The translations under genes and the position numbers were made by a program. From assembly GCF_933509905.1 (NCBI RefSeq), contig NZ_OW150024.1, positions 1 to 64,000 on the forward strand: 64,000 nucleotides of DNA, read 5' to 3'. The DNA comes from Trichlorobacter ammonificans. GTDB lineage: Bacteria > Desulfobacterota > Desulfuromonadia > Geobacterales > Pseudopelobacteraceae. The notes beneath the pieces are model-generated. The model ran no database searches, had not been told where the DNA came from, and saw only the letters and a program-made list of their open reading frames with translations. This document shows positions 1-12,136 of this stretch, piece by piece; position 1 is the stretch's first letter, and every line of letters begins with the position of its first letter.

Positions 1-8
1 TCGCGGGA

Positions 9-158
9 TTACTTGGCGGCAACCCGGACAGACAGGCTTTTGCGGCCTTTGGCGCGACGGCGCTTGATCACCAGTCGTCCATTCTTGGTTGACATGCGGA
101 CCAGAAACCCATGGGTACGCTTACGGGAAGTGTTGCTGGGCTGATACGTTCTTTTCAC
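9..158 (-). CDS. rpmH: 50S ribosomal protein L34
   Basis: The reverse strand encodes a 49-residue, very basic protein beginning (GTG)[17 protein letters not shown] and ending SLSVRVAAK, which is the textbook L34 sequence; the family is 44-49 residues. L34 is a structural protein of the large ribosomal subunit. The GTG start is set by the invariant KRTYQPS start of the family, and no better ATG lies upstream in frame. The gene is divergent from dnaA, as at many bacterial origins, and rnpA would be expected just outside the window to the left. A good sigma-70 promoter lies 83 bp upstream of the start. Confidence 0.95.
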   Translation of the reverse strand: MKRTYQPSNTSRKRTHGFLVRMSTKNGRLVIKRRRAKGRKSLSVRVAAK

Positions 159-240
159 GGCTGATTACCATCCTATCGATAAGAGTGCGTCTGATTTCGA
201 TCAGGCTTTCCTGTGCAAAACGGATGTGCCAGGAACGGAC

Positions 241-269
241 TTTATACTGAAAGAACATCAGGTTTGCAA
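241..269 (-). promoter_or_regulatory. sigma-70 promoter of rpmH
   Basis: On the reverse strand TTGCAA (264-269) and TATAAA (241-246) are separated by exactly 17 bases. Both hexamers match the sigma-70 consensus well and point at rpmH, giving a leader of roughly 75 nt. Inferred from sequence only. Confidence 0.65.
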
Positions 270-360
270 GACTTTTCTTTTAAATCCGTGACAAGTTTTA
301 TCCATTGAAAAACCGGGGCACCTCTGCTAAGGTTTAACGCTCGAAAAGCTCGTCATAAGG

Positions 361-434
361 GTGGTTTTTGTCATAACCACATAATATTTTTATGGATTAC
401 TGTTTTCAACAGGTGTTGATATATCTGTTGAAAA
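361..434. promoter_or_regulatory. dnaA upstream control region with DnaA-box-like repeats
   Basis: GTGGTT (361-366) and AACCAC (375-380) form an inverted repeat. Overlapping it, TTGTCA (368-373) and TATGGA (391-396), 17 bases apart, are a weak candidate dnaA promoter. Just downstream are two nonamers TGTTGAAAA, one on the minus strand (403-411) and one on the plus strand (426-434), with a degenerate TGTTGATAT between them (414-422). The same nonamer recurs in the dnaA-dnaN gap. It differs from the DnaA box TGTGGATAA at two positions. Boxes at the transcript start would fit dnaA autoregulation. A further partial match, TTATCCATT, lies at 298-306. Confidence 0.4.
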
Positions 435-517
435 CCTGGGGGCGCCCGAAACCTCACCGGAAAATCGACCCCGCAGCCACACCATCCGACATCACACGAT
501 CCCCAGGTACTCTATCT

Positions 518-1903
518 ATGCTGTCCGCCAAACTGAACGACCCCATGCACAGCACCTGGACCCAGGCGGTTTCAAATCTCGAGAAGGTCATCCCGCCACA
601 GAATTTCTCGAACTGGATTCTCCCGATCCAGTTCGCCGCTTTCCGTGACGATACCATGCTGCTGTCGGTCCCGAACCAGTTTTTCAAGGAATGGCTGGAG
701 GACAACTACCTGGAATTGATCAGGAGCGCGCTCTCCGTAGCTGCCGACAAGAATCTGACGGTTGAGTTTCTGGTTCGGGAGGAAGAAGAACTGCAACCGG
801 TGCCGGAACTGCCGGCAGCAGCCGAGTCGAATGGTACCGACACTGCGGAAACGGTCAGAGTCCCGCCGGCAGGGGGGAAAAACTGCAGCCCGCTGAATCC
901 GCGTTACACCTTCAGCCAGTTCGTCAGCGGCGCCGGTAACCAGTTTGCTCACGCCGCCGCTCTCGCGGTTGCCAACAACCCGGCCATTACCTATAACCCG
1001 CTCTTCATCTACGGGGGGGTGGGCTTGGGTAAAAGCCACCTGTTGAATGCCATCGGCCACCATATTCTCGACAAGGACCCGTCGGCCCGAGTCTGCTACT
1101 GCTCCGCCGAAAAGTTCATGCACGAAATGGTGAACTACATTCGCCTCAACAAGATGGACGAGTTCCGTGCCCGGTACCGTTCGGTGGATGTCCTGCTGAT
1201 CGATGATATCCAGTTCATCACCGGCAAGGAACGGACACAGGTGGAGTTCTTCCACACCTTCAACGCTCTGTATGAAAACCATAAGCAGATTGCCATCACG
1301 TCGGACAAGTTTCCCCGCGAGATGCCCAACCTTGAAGAGCGGCTCCGTTCACGCTTCGAATGGGGATTGATCGCCGACATTCAACCGCCCGACCTCGAAA
1401 CCAAGATCGCGATTCTCAAAAAAAAGGCGGAGTTGAATGCCATCAGGCTTCCCGACGATGTGGCCTACTTCCTTGCGTCCAGTGATACCCGCAACATCCG
1501 TGAACTGGAGGGAATGCTGATCAGGCTGGGGGCCTACAGCAGCCTCCAGGACATTCCGATCACCCTGACCATGGCAAAACAGAATCTGAAAGATATCCTG
1601 GTGGACAAACGCAAGGATATCAACATCGAGCTGATCCAGAAAACCACAGCCGACTATTTCGGACTAAAGGTCGCCGATCTGAAGTCGGAGAAACGCTTGA
1701 AGGCACTGGTACAGGCGCGACAGATCGCCCTGTGGCTCTGCCGCGACCTGACCACGGCCTCCTATCCCGATATCGGCAGCAAGTTTGGGGGTAAGGATCA
1801 TTCAACCGTCATCTATTCGGTGAACAAAATCGAGCGTCAAATGGCTGAAGACAGCTATCTTATGAGTACCATTGAGGAAATAAAGAGCGCCATACTACGA
1901 TAA
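518..1903 (+). CDS. dnaA: Chromosomal replication initiator DnaA
   Basis: DnaA binds the origin, opens it as an ATP-bound filament and loads the replicative helicase. The product shows all four domains: an N-terminal part with WTQAVSNLEKVIPPQNF, a short variable linker rich in E and P, an AAA+ core with Walker A GGVGLGKS (about residues 166-173) and Walker B LLIDDIQF, and the C-terminal DNA-binding domain with signature GGKDHSTVIYSV. The frame is open back to 392, but that extension (MDYCFQQ...) does not resemble a DnaA N-terminus and would cover the likely promoter and boxes. ATG 518 is chosen because AGG lies about 10 bases upstream; ATG 545 (MHSTWTQ) is an equally good family match with a poorer ribosome site. 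Length is 461 residues from 518, normal for the family. Confidence 0.96.
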   Translation: MLSAKLNDPMHSTWTQAVSNLEKVIPPQNFSNWILPIQFAAFRDDTMLLSVPNQFFKEWLEDNYLELIRSALSVAADKNLTVEFLVREEEELQPVPELPAAAESNGTDTAETVRVPPAGGKNCSPLNPRYTFSQFVSGAGNQFAHAAALAVANNPAITYNPLFIYGGVGLGKSHLLNAIGHHILDKDPSARVCYCSAEKFMHEMVNYIRLNKMDEFRARYRSVDVLLIDDIQFITGKERTQVEFFHTFNALYENHKQIAITSDKFPREMPNLEERLRSRFEWGLIADIQPPDLETKIAILKKKAELNAIRLPDDVAYFLASSDTRNIRELEGMLIRLGAYSSLQDIPITLTMAKQNLKDILVDKRKDINIELIQKTTADYFGLKVADLKSEKRLKALVQARQIALWLCRDLTTASYPDIGSKFGGKDHSTVIYSVNKIERQMAEDSYLMSTIEEIKSAILR

Positions 1904-2147
1904 ACACCCTTGTCCCCACACGCTGTGCAAAGGGTGTTGAAAGCTGTTGAAAAGTTTTCCGCTGTTGAAAACTCCCGACCTGACCCCGAATATTCAACAG
2001 GGTTGTTCCGGGATATCTATCAATAATATCGACTAGTTGGAAAGAATCAACGGTTTCAACAGCACTAATATCATTTACAAAAGGTTTTAGTCTTTATCTA
2101 ACTTATTTTTTATATGAGATCAGCGAATAAGGAAAAGGAGTGAAACC
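1904..2147. other. Putative chromosomal origin of replication (oriC) between dnaA and dnaN
   Basis: This 244-bp gap holds a cluster of one nonamer family: TGTTGAAAG at 1935-1943, TGTTGAAAA at 1945-1953 and 1963-1971 (plus strand), and minus-strand TGTTGAATA at 1991-1999 and TGTTGAAAC at 2053-2061. The right side, about 2062-2120, is strongly AT-rich (runs such as TTATTTTTTATATGAG) and would serve as the unwinding element. No perfect TTATCCACA box is present. Position beside dnaA, motif clustering and the adjacent AT-rich stretch are the usual signs of an origin. The dnaN ribosome site AAGGAG lies at the right edge. Confidence 0.6.
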
Positions 2148-3266
2148 ATGATTTTTAAGATAGATAAGGATAACTTTCTTAAAGCACTGCAGAAAGTTCA
2201 GGGAATCGTGGAAAAGCGCACCTCGATGCCGATCCTTTCCAACGTACTGATCGAAGCTGCCGACGATTCCTTGAACATTCTTGCCACCGACCTCGAAGTC
2301 GGCCTGAAAAGCAGCTATCCGACGAAGGTTGATGAGCCGGGAAAAATTACGGTCAACGCCAAGAAGCTTTATGAGATCGTCAAGGAACTTCCCAACGAGG
2401 AAATCAGCTTTGCCACCAAGGATAACGACTGGGTCGAGATCATCTGCGGCAAAGTCAAGTTCAATATCGTGGGTCTTTCGTCCGACGAATTTCCGATCAT
2501 CACCTCCGTGGCAGACGAACAGCTGATCGAGGTGGAGTCATCCCTGCTGAAGCGAATGATCGAGCGCACCTCCTACGCGATCTGCAATGATGAGACAAAA
2601 TACAATTTGAACGGCATTTACACCCGGGTTGAACAGCACGGCGGGCAGACCCTGCTGAAGATGGTGGCAACCGACGGTCACCGGCTGTCCATCGCCTCGG
2701 GTGAGTTCAAGGGATCGACGGATGCCAACCTGCTCAAGGGGGTCATCCTTCCCAAAAAAGGTATTTTCGAAATCAAGAAAATCACCGATGAGGGGGATGC
2801 CACCCTGCGCTTCGGATTTGTCGACAACAGCGCCGTGGTCAAGCGCGGCGACACCACCCTGATCATGCGACTGGTGGATGGCGAATTTCCGGACTACACC
2901 CGGGTCATACCGGTTGCCAACGAACTGCTGGTAAAAGCCCCGCGCGAATCGCTCATTCATGCGGTACGACGGATGGCGATCCTTTCCAGCGAAAAATTCA
3001 AGGGGATCATGCTGGAAATCGACAACAGCGGTATCAAGATATCCTCCAGCAATCCCGAGTTGGGGGACGCCATGGAAGAATTGGATGCCAGCTACGACGG
3101 TGCCCCCTTCTCCGTTCGTTTCAACGCCCGCTACCTGCTGGATGTGCTGATGATCTGCGAAGGCGACGAGGTACTGATGAAATTCAAGAACGAGCTGTCA
3201 CCGTCGATCGTGACGCCGGTCGATGAAGACGGGCTGCTTGCAGTCATCATGCCGATGCGTTTGTAA
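2148..3266 (+). CDS. dnaN: DNA polymerase III sliding clamp (beta subunit)
   Basis: This encodes the ring-shaped processivity clamp of DNA polymerase III. The 372-residue product begins MIFKIDKDNFLKALQKVQGI and contains the expected clamp segments VEKRTSMPILSNVLI, ATDGHRLS (about residues 174-181) and the C-terminal IMPMRL, which matches the family's ligand-pocket tail (usually ..MPMRL). Length is typical (366-375). The start is fixed by AAGGAG about 8 bases upstream. It is followed 11 bases later by recF, in the standard origin-region order. Confidence 0.97.
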   Translation: MIFKIDKDNFLKALQKVQGIVEKRTSMPILSNVLIEAADDSLNILATDLEVGLKSSYPTKVDEPGKITVNAKKLYEIVKELPNEEISFATKDNDWVEIICGKVKFNIVGLSSDEFPIITSVADEQLIEVESSLLKRMIERTSYAICNDETKYNLNGIYTRVEQHGGQTLLKMVATDGHRLSIASGEFKGSTDANLLKGVILPKKGIFEIKKITDEGDATLRFGFVDNSAVVKRGDTTLIMRLVDGEFPDYTRVIPVANELLVKAPRESLIHAVRRMAILSSEKFKGIMLEIDNSGIKISSSNPELGDAMEELDASYDGAPFSVRFNARYLLDVLMICEGDEVLMKFKNELSPSIVTPVDEDGLLAVIMPMRL

Positions 3267-3277
3267 TTTCGGTTCAC

Positions 3278-6765
<3,488 letters not shown>

Positions 6766-6795
6766 GTCAGACACCGTAATTCAAGGACACCAGCA

Positions 6796-9345
6796 ATGCT
6801 TGAACATACACCCCAGAAGATAGCGGTCAATATCGAAGATGAGATGAAACGGTCCTACATGGACTACGCCATGTCGGTCATCATCGGCCGGGCCCTGCCC
6901 GACGCCCGGGACGGCTTGAAGCCGGTGCACCGGCGCTGCCTCTACGCCATGCACGACATGGGCAACGACTACAACAAGCCGTACAAGAAGTCGGCCCGGG
7001 TGGTCGGTGACGTCATCGGTAAGTATCACCCCCACGGCGACACCGCGGTCTACGATACCATCGTGCGGATGGCCCAGGACTTCTCCCTGCGCTACCTGCT
7101 GGTGGACGGCCAGGGGAACTTCGGCTCCGTGGACGGCGACTCGCCGGCCGCCATGCGCTACACCGAAATCCGGATGAAGCAGCTCACCCACGAGCTGCTG
7201 GCCGACCTGGAAAAAGAGACCGTCCCCTTCACCGCCAACTACGATGAATCGCTGCAGGAGCCGGCGGTGCTGCCGGCCAAGTTCCCCAACCTGCTGGTGA
7301 ACGGTTCCGCCGGTATTGCGGTGGGCATGGCCACCAACATCCCCCCTCACAACCTGGGGGAGGTGGTTGATGCCATCATCGCGCTTATCCGCAATCCCCA
7401 GCTCACCTTCGAAGAGTTGCTGGCCCTGGTGCCGGGGCCCGACTTCCCCACCGGCGGCACCATCTACGGGCGCCAGGGGATCATCGACGCCTACGCCACC
7501 GGCCGGGGGATCATCCAGGTGCGGGCCAAGGCCCACGTGGAGACCAGCAAGAAGCAGGACCGCCAGTCCATCGTGGTCACCGAGATCCCCTACCAGGTCA
7601 ACAAGGCGCGCCTGATCACCAGCATTGCCGAGCTGGTCAAGGAGAAGAGGATCGAGGGGATCGCCGACCTGCGGGACGAGTCGGACCGGGACGGCATGCG
7701 GATCGTCATCGACCTGAAAAAGGACGAGAACGCCGAGGTGCTGCTCAACCAGCTCTACAAGCATACCCAGATGCAGACCTCCTTCGGCATCAACATGCTG
7801 GCCATCGTGCACAACCGGCCCAAGCTGCTGTCGCTCGAAGAGATGATGCTCTGCTTCATCGAACACCGCCGGGAGGTGGTCACCAAACGGACCCTGTTCG
7901 AGCTGAAGAAGGCCGAGGCCCGGGCCCATATTCTGGAAGGTCTCAAGATCGCCCTGGACTGGCTGGACGCGGTGATCGAACTGATCCGCGAATCCAAGAC
8001 CCCGCCCGAAGCCAAGCAGGGGCTGATGGACGGCGCCTTTGCCGACCCGGTCTACCTGAAGCGTCTCGACCTGCCGGCACCGGCCGGCTACGAAGGCGGG
8101 GTAAGGCTGTCCGAGCTCCAGGCCCAGGCGATCCTGGAGATGCGGCTGCAGCGCCTCACCGGTCTGGAGCGGGACAAGATCATCCAGGAGTACGAGGATA
8201 TCCTCCGGTTGATCGCCCGGCTGAAGGAGATTCTGGGTTCCGACGCGGAGATCATGGCGATCATCGTCGGTGAACTGACCGAGATCAAGGAGAAGTTCGG
8301 CGACAAACGCCGCAGCGAGATCGTGGACCGTACCGCCGAGATCTCCCTGGAGGACACCATCGAGGATGCCGAGATGGTGGTGACCGTCTCCCACGGGGGC
8401 TACATCAAGCGCAGCGCCGTCGACCTCTACCGTGCCCAGCGCCGCGGCGGCAAGGGCAAGACCGGCATGAAGACCAAGGAAGAGGATTTCGTGGAGCAGC
8501 TGTTCATCGCCTCCACGAAGGACTACCTGCTCTTCTTCACCGACATGGGCCGGGTCTATCGGATCAAGGTCTATGAAATTCCGGAAGGCAGCCGCACCAC
8601 CCGGGGCAAGGCGGTGGTCAACCTGGTCAACGTCCAGGACGGCGAAAAAGTCACCACCATCCTGCCGGTGAAGGATCTGAGCCGCGAGGACCTCTACCTG
8701 TTCATGGCCACCAAAAACGGCGTGGTCAAGAAGACCCCGCTGGTGGAGTATGTCAATATCCGTACCACCGGCATCAACGCCGTCAACCTGGATGAGGGTG
8801 ACAAGCTGATCGCCGTGGCCCTGACCGACGGCAGCAGTGATATCTTCCTGGCATCCCGCGGCGGCAAGGCGATCCGCTTCAGCGAAGCCGACGCCCGTCC
8901 CATGGGGAGGGTGACCCGCGGGGTGCGGGGGATGAACCTGGAGAGCGGCGACGAGGTGATCGGCATGGAGGTGGTGGACCCCTCCGTGGCTGGTACCACC
9001 ATTTTCACGGTCACCGAGAACGGCTACGGCAAGCGGACCGATCTGGACGAATACCGCGGCCAGAGTCGTGGCGGCAAGGGGCTGATCACCATCAAGACCA
9101 ACGAGCGCAACGGCATGGTGGTGGACGTGATGCAAGTCAGCGACGAGAACGAGCTGATGGTGATCACCGACCAGGGCAAGATCCTGCGAGTACCGGTCTC
9201 CGGCTTCTCGGTCATCGGCCGCAACACCCAGGGGGTCCGCCTGATGGTGACCGAAGAGCAGGAGAAGATCGTTGCCGTGGCCCGTCTGGCCGAGCGGGAC
9301 GACGACGAGGGCACTGACGCGGCTGACGGTGAAACGGCGGAGTAG
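6796..9345 (+). CDS. gyrA: DNA gyrase subunit A
   Basis: GyrA is the DNA breakage-reunion subunit. The 849-residue product has the winged-helix catalytic core with the active-site tyrosine in [10 protein letters not shown] (Tyr122) and a C-terminal beta-pinwheel with the GyrA box QRRGGKG, which marks gyrase rather than topoisomerase IV. The quinolone-determining segment reads [10 protein letters not shown]: threonine stands where E. coli has Ser83 and the Asp87 equivalent is kept, a common natural variant. AAGGA lies upstream of the ATG. The C-terminus ends in an acidic tail. Confidence 0.97.
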   Translation: MLEHTPQKIAVNIEDEMKRSYMDYAMSVIIGRALPDARDGLKPVHRRCLYAMHDMGNDYNKPYKKSARVVGDVIGKYHPHGDTAVYDTIVRMAQDFSLRYLLVDGQGNFGSVDGDSPAAMRYTEIRMKQLTHELLADLEKETVPFTANYDESLQEPAVLPAKFPNLLVNGSAGIAVGMATNIPPHNLGEVVDAIIALIRNPQLTFEELLALVPGPDFPTGGTIYGRQGIIDAYATGRGIIQVRAKAHVETSKKQDRQSIVVTEIPYQVNKARLITSIAELVKEKRIEGIADLRDESDRDGMRIVIDLKKDENAEVLLNQLYKHTQMQTSFGINMLAIVHNRPKLLSLEEMMLCFIEHRREVVTKRTLFELKKAEARAHILEGLKIALDWLDAVIELIRESKTPPEAKQGLMDGAFADPVYLKRLDLPAPAGYEGGVRLSELQAQAILEMRLQRLTGLERDKIIQEYEDILRLIARLKEILGSDAEIMAIIVGELTEIKEKFGDKRRSEIVDRTAEISLEDTIEDAEMVVTVSHGGYIKRSAVDLYRAQRRGGKGKTGMKTKEEDFVEQLFIASTKDYLLFFTDMGRVYRIKVYEIPEGSRTTRGKAVVNLVNVQDGEKVTTILPVKDLSREDLYLFMATKNGVVKKTPLVEYVNIRTTGINAVNLDEGDKLIAVALTDGSSDIFLASRGGKAIRFSEADARPMGRVTRGVRGMNLESGDEVIGMEVVDPSVAGTTIFTVTENGYGKRTDLDEYRGQSRGGKGLITIKTNERNGMVVDVMQVSDENELMVITDQGKILRVPVSGFSVIGRNTQGVRLMVTEEQEKIVAVARLAERDDDEGTDAADGETAE

Positions 9346-9347
9346 GC

Positions 9348-10919
9348 ATGAATCCGCGCACCATCGATACCAGCTACCGGGAACGGCGGCGGATCGTCCG
9401 GCTGCTGGACTTTCTCACCCGCGAGCAGCTGACCCGCGACCAGATGGAGCGGATCGGCCGGCGGCTGCAGAAGGCGGGAACCCGGGCGTTGCCACCGCTG
9501 GTGCGGCGGCTCTGGAAGGAGCGGGACCGGGAGCGGCTGTTCCGCTACACCTGCATGCTGGACTTTTTCGACGTTGCGGTCTGGATGGATCAGCTGGTGA
9601 CGCTGACCCTGCAACGGCGGGACCTGGCCGACGACGAGCGGGTACCGTTGCTGGAAATTCTCCAGGATTACGGGGTGGACGTCTCCTCTCCCCCCTTTGC
9701 CCGGCAGGCAGGGGGACAGGGACCGTCCGTTTTGCTGGACAGTTGTCTCGATGACGAAACCTGGGGAATGATCCGCTTCATGGATCGCTTTCTGGATGCC
9801 GACGAGCCGCTGCGGGAGCAGTTGATCAAGCGGCTGGGAGGCGAACGGGAACGGGGTGCGGCGGCCGCCGCCTTCCTGCGCATGCTGGCCCACTTCGAGT
9901 TTTCCGAGGTTGCCGGACTGGCGGTGGATGCCCTGGGTACGCTACGGCACGGCTGCGCCCTGACCGTGCTCGGGGAACTGCGCCACCTGACGGTGGAGGG
10001 GCTGGAAGCACGGGTGGAGCGGAGCAGACGCCGCCTGGGCTTTCTGGGTATCAACGAGCCGCTGCCGCTGCCGGCCCGGCTTGCCTGTCCGGAACGGCTG
10101 GTGGCGGTCCAGGCCCGCCCCCTGGATGCCCAGGGACTGGCGACGCTCTGGTTTTCCTGGGAGTTGAGCGAGCAACGCTACACGGGCCTTATTCTGCAGA
10201 CCAGCGAGCACGACGGTGTGGTACAGGCCATGGCCAACCTGTTCGAGAGCCGGGCCGAGCATGACGACTACCTGGACGACGTCAACGCCGAGGAGGGGAT
10301 GTTCCCGATCGATGCCGCCTACGGCCTGCGTCTGCTCAGGGACGCTGTGATGCGCAGCATCGAGCATAACTACTACCTGCCGCCTGACCTGTACGCATCG
10401 CGCCATTTATTCGGCGACAACGACCTGCGGCCCCGGGTCTACCTCCCCTCCTTTGACCCTGCGCTGTTAAGCGGCCTTACCTCCCGCCTGGCTTCCTATC
10501 TGGCCAACAGCGAGACGCTGCTGGACGAACCGTTCTTCGAGGGGTGGCTCCTGCATGGGCCGACCGTGTACACCATTGCCGAATCGATGGGATCCGAAGG
10601 GCTGGAGGGGGGCTCCCCCGACGAACAGCATCCCTTTGTGGAGCGGTTCTGCGCTGAGATTATCGAGCCGGACCGGGCCGGCATCGTGCGCCGGCTGCTA
10701 CTGATCGCCGATTTTATTCAGCAGGTTGGCTGCTATCAGGCCCTTGTGCAGCGTACGTTGGCGGTCTCTTTAAGCCTTGCCGGCGGGCCGCTGCCGCTGG
10801 CCCGCCATCCCTTTATCCGGCGGCTGGCACTGGATAGCCTTGAAATGGCGCGCCGCTCCCTTGCCGAGGGTATCGATCCCCGGCAGCAGATGGGAGAGGA
10901 CGAAGGGGAGTGGGAATGA
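9348..10919 (+). CDS. Uncharacterised alpha-helical (HEAT-like) protein between gyrA and gpsA
   Basis: The 523-residue product is rich in Arg, Leu and Glu, with no signal peptide or membrane segment, so it is probably cytosolic. Short paired helices (for example LDFLTREQLTRDQMERIGRR, and a segment VAGLAVDALGTLRHGCALTV) recall HEAT-like repeats, and I recall a HEAT-like annotation for the gene at this position in Geobacter. No catalytic motif is recognised. It begins 2 bases after gyrA stops and its stop overlaps the gpsA ATG (ATGA), so it is in one transcription unit with both. Function is unknown; the link to replication genes may be positional only. Confidence 0.8.
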   Translation: MNPRTIDTSYRERRRIVRLLDFLTREQLTRDQMERIGRRLQKAGTRALPPLVRRLWKERDRERLFRYTCMLDFFDVAVWMDQLVTLTLQRRDLADDERVPLLEILQDYGVDVSSPPFARQAGGQGPSVLLDSCLDDETWGMIRFMDRFLDADEPLREQLIKRLGGERERGAAAAAFLRMLAHFEFSEVAGLAVDALGTLRHGCALTVLGELRHLTVEGLEARVERSRRRLGFLGINEPLPLPARLACPERLVAVQARPLDAQGLATLWFSWELSEQRYTGLILQTSEHDGVVQAMANLFESRAEHDDYLDDVNAEEGMFPIDAAYGLRLLRDAVMRSIEHNYYLPPDLYASRHLFGDNDLRPRVYLPSFDPALLSGLTSRLASYLANSETLLDEPFFEGWLLHGPTVYTIAESMGSEGLEGGSPDEQHPFVERFCAEIIEPDRAGIVRRLLLIADFIQQVGCYQALVQRTLAVSLSLAGGPLPLARHPFIRRLALDSLEMARRSLAEGIDPRQQMGEDEGEWE

Positions 10920-11917
10920 AGATCGGTGTGATCGGAGCCGGCAGCTGGGGAACCGCCCTGGCCAACCTGTTGGCGGGGAACGGCCACGAGGTGGTATTGT
11001 GGGCCTATGAGCCGGAACTGGTGGAGGAGATGACGCGGCAGCGCAGCAACTCTCTCTTTCTGCCCGGTGTGTCGCTCCATCCTGATCTCATCTGTACCGG
11101 CGAGCTTTCCCGTTCTGTGTTGGAACGGGAGCTGGTGCTGCTGGTGGCGCCGACCCAGGTGGCGCGGGGGCTGTTGTCCACTCTGGCGCCGTGCTGGCCG
11201 GCAGAGGCCGTACTGGTGAACGCCTCCAAGGGGATCGAACTGACCACCTTGGCCACGGTATCTGATATCGTCGCCCAGACTTTGGGAGCAGGGATGCTCG
11301 AACACTACGTGGTGCTGTCCGGCCCCACCTTTGCCCGGGAGGTGGCCCTGGGACTTCCCTCGCTGATCGTTGCGGCCTCCCGGAACGAGCAGGCGGCGCG
11401 TCTGGCCCAGAGCGCCTTCAGCAACCAGACGTTCCGGGTCTACACCAGCGACGACCCGGTGGGGGTGGAGCTGGGGGGAGCCATCAAGAACGTCCTGGCC
11501 ATTGCGGCCGGGATCTCCGACGGCCTCGGTTTCGGCCACAATACCCGTGCCGCCCTGATCACCCGCGGCCTGGTGGAGATGCGCCGCCTGGGACGGGCCA
11601 TGGGAGCCCGCGACGAAAGTTTTTCCGGTCTTGCCGGCATGGGCGACCTGGTGCTGACCTGTACCGGCGACCTGTCCCGCAACCGGACCGTCGGGATGAA
11701 GCTGGGGCAGGGGATGACCCTGGCGGCCATTCTGGCGGAGATGCGCATGGTGGCCGAAGGGGTCAAGACTTCGGAGTCGGTCTACTTCCTGGCACAGAGC
11801 AAAGGGGTCGAGATGCCGATCTGCGAGAAGGTCTTCGAGATCCTGCACCGGGACAAACCGGCCCGGGAAGCGGTGCTGGAACTGATGACGCGGGAGTTGA
11901 AGGCCGAATACGCCTGA
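10916..11917 (+). CDS. gpsA: NAD(P)+-dependent glycerol-3-phosphate dehydrogenase
   Basis: GpsA reduces dihydroxyacetone phosphate to sn-glycerol-3-phosphate, the backbone for phospholipid synthesis. The 333-residue product begins MKIGVIGAGSWGTALANLL, the Rossmann GxGxWG motif, and later has NASKGIE, LSGPTFAREVA and the C-terminal substrate-binding region with GAIKNVLAIAAGISDGL, all standard for GpsA. The ATG at 10916 is chosen over GTG 10910 because it overlaps the upstream TGA as ATGA and matches the family start. Ribosome-site-like AAGGGG lies upstream. Confidence 0.96.
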   Translation: MKIGVIGAGSWGTALANLLAGNGHEVVLWAYEPELVEEMTRQRSNSLFLPGVSLHPDLICTGELSRSVLERELVLLVAPTQVARGLLSTLAPCWPAEAVLVNASKGIELTTLATVSDIVAQTLGAGMLEHYVVLSGPTFAREVALGLPSLIVAASRNEQAARLAQSAFSNQTFRVYTSDDPVGVELGGAIKNVLAIAAGISDGLGFGHNTRAALITRGLVEMRRLGRAMGARDESFSGLAGMGDLVLTCTGDLSRNRTVGMKLGQGMTLAAILAEMRMVAEGVKTSESVYFLAQSKGVEMPICEKVFEILHRDKPAREAVLELMTRELKAEYA

Positions 11918-12027
11918 AGCGTTCTGAGCCAGTCAACGGTGACGCCGGCATCCCGCAGCAGATCGGCAACGCTCCAGATACCTCCTGCCAGCACAGTTAT
12001 TCCACCAACAATCACGATCGGTTCCAT
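11782..12027 (-). CDS. Possible small membrane protein antisense to the gpsA 3' end
   Basis: An 81-codon reverse-strand frame begins MEPIVIVGGITVLAGGIWS, a hydrophobic N-terminus that could span the membrane, followed by VADLLRDAGVTVDWLRTLQAY. A good ribosome site GAGGTG lies 6 bases before the ATG. The first 37 or so codons are in the gpsA-gltX gap; the rest run antisense to the end of gpsA and look less protein-like. No family is recognised. The start signal is the main support, and the true C-terminus could be affected by a frameshift. Confidence 0.3.
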   Translation of the reverse strand: MEPIVIVGGITVLAGGIWSVADLLRDAGVTVDWLRTLQAYSAFNSRVISSSTASRAGLSRCRISKTFSQIGISTPLLCARK

Positions 12028-12076
12028 CGGTACACCTCGTTCGTTCTGAAGTGTGCCCAGGCTAGCATAGTCATAA

Positions 12077-12115
12077 GACATAATATGTCGTATCGACTTC
12101 CGGCTGTTGCGGAAG
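12077..12115 (+). promoter_or_regulatory. gltX leader: palindrome and stem-loop
   Basis: GACAT-AAT-ATGTC (12077-12089) is a perfect inverted repeat containing CATAAT, a possible -10 element, although no convincing -35 is seen. It is followed by CTTCCG (12097-12102), a 7-base loop and CGGAAG (12110-12115), ending 5 bases before the AAAAGGAG ribosome site of gltX. It could be an operator plus a leader hairpin affecting gltX translation. Inferred from symmetry only. Confidence 0.35.
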
Positions 12116-12136
12116 CCCGTAAAAGGAGCAGTTACC

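Noticed and set aside
392-517. N-terminal extension of DnaA from ATG 392
   Set aside because: The 42 residues do not resemble DnaA and the stretch contains the likely promoter and DnaA-box-like repeats.
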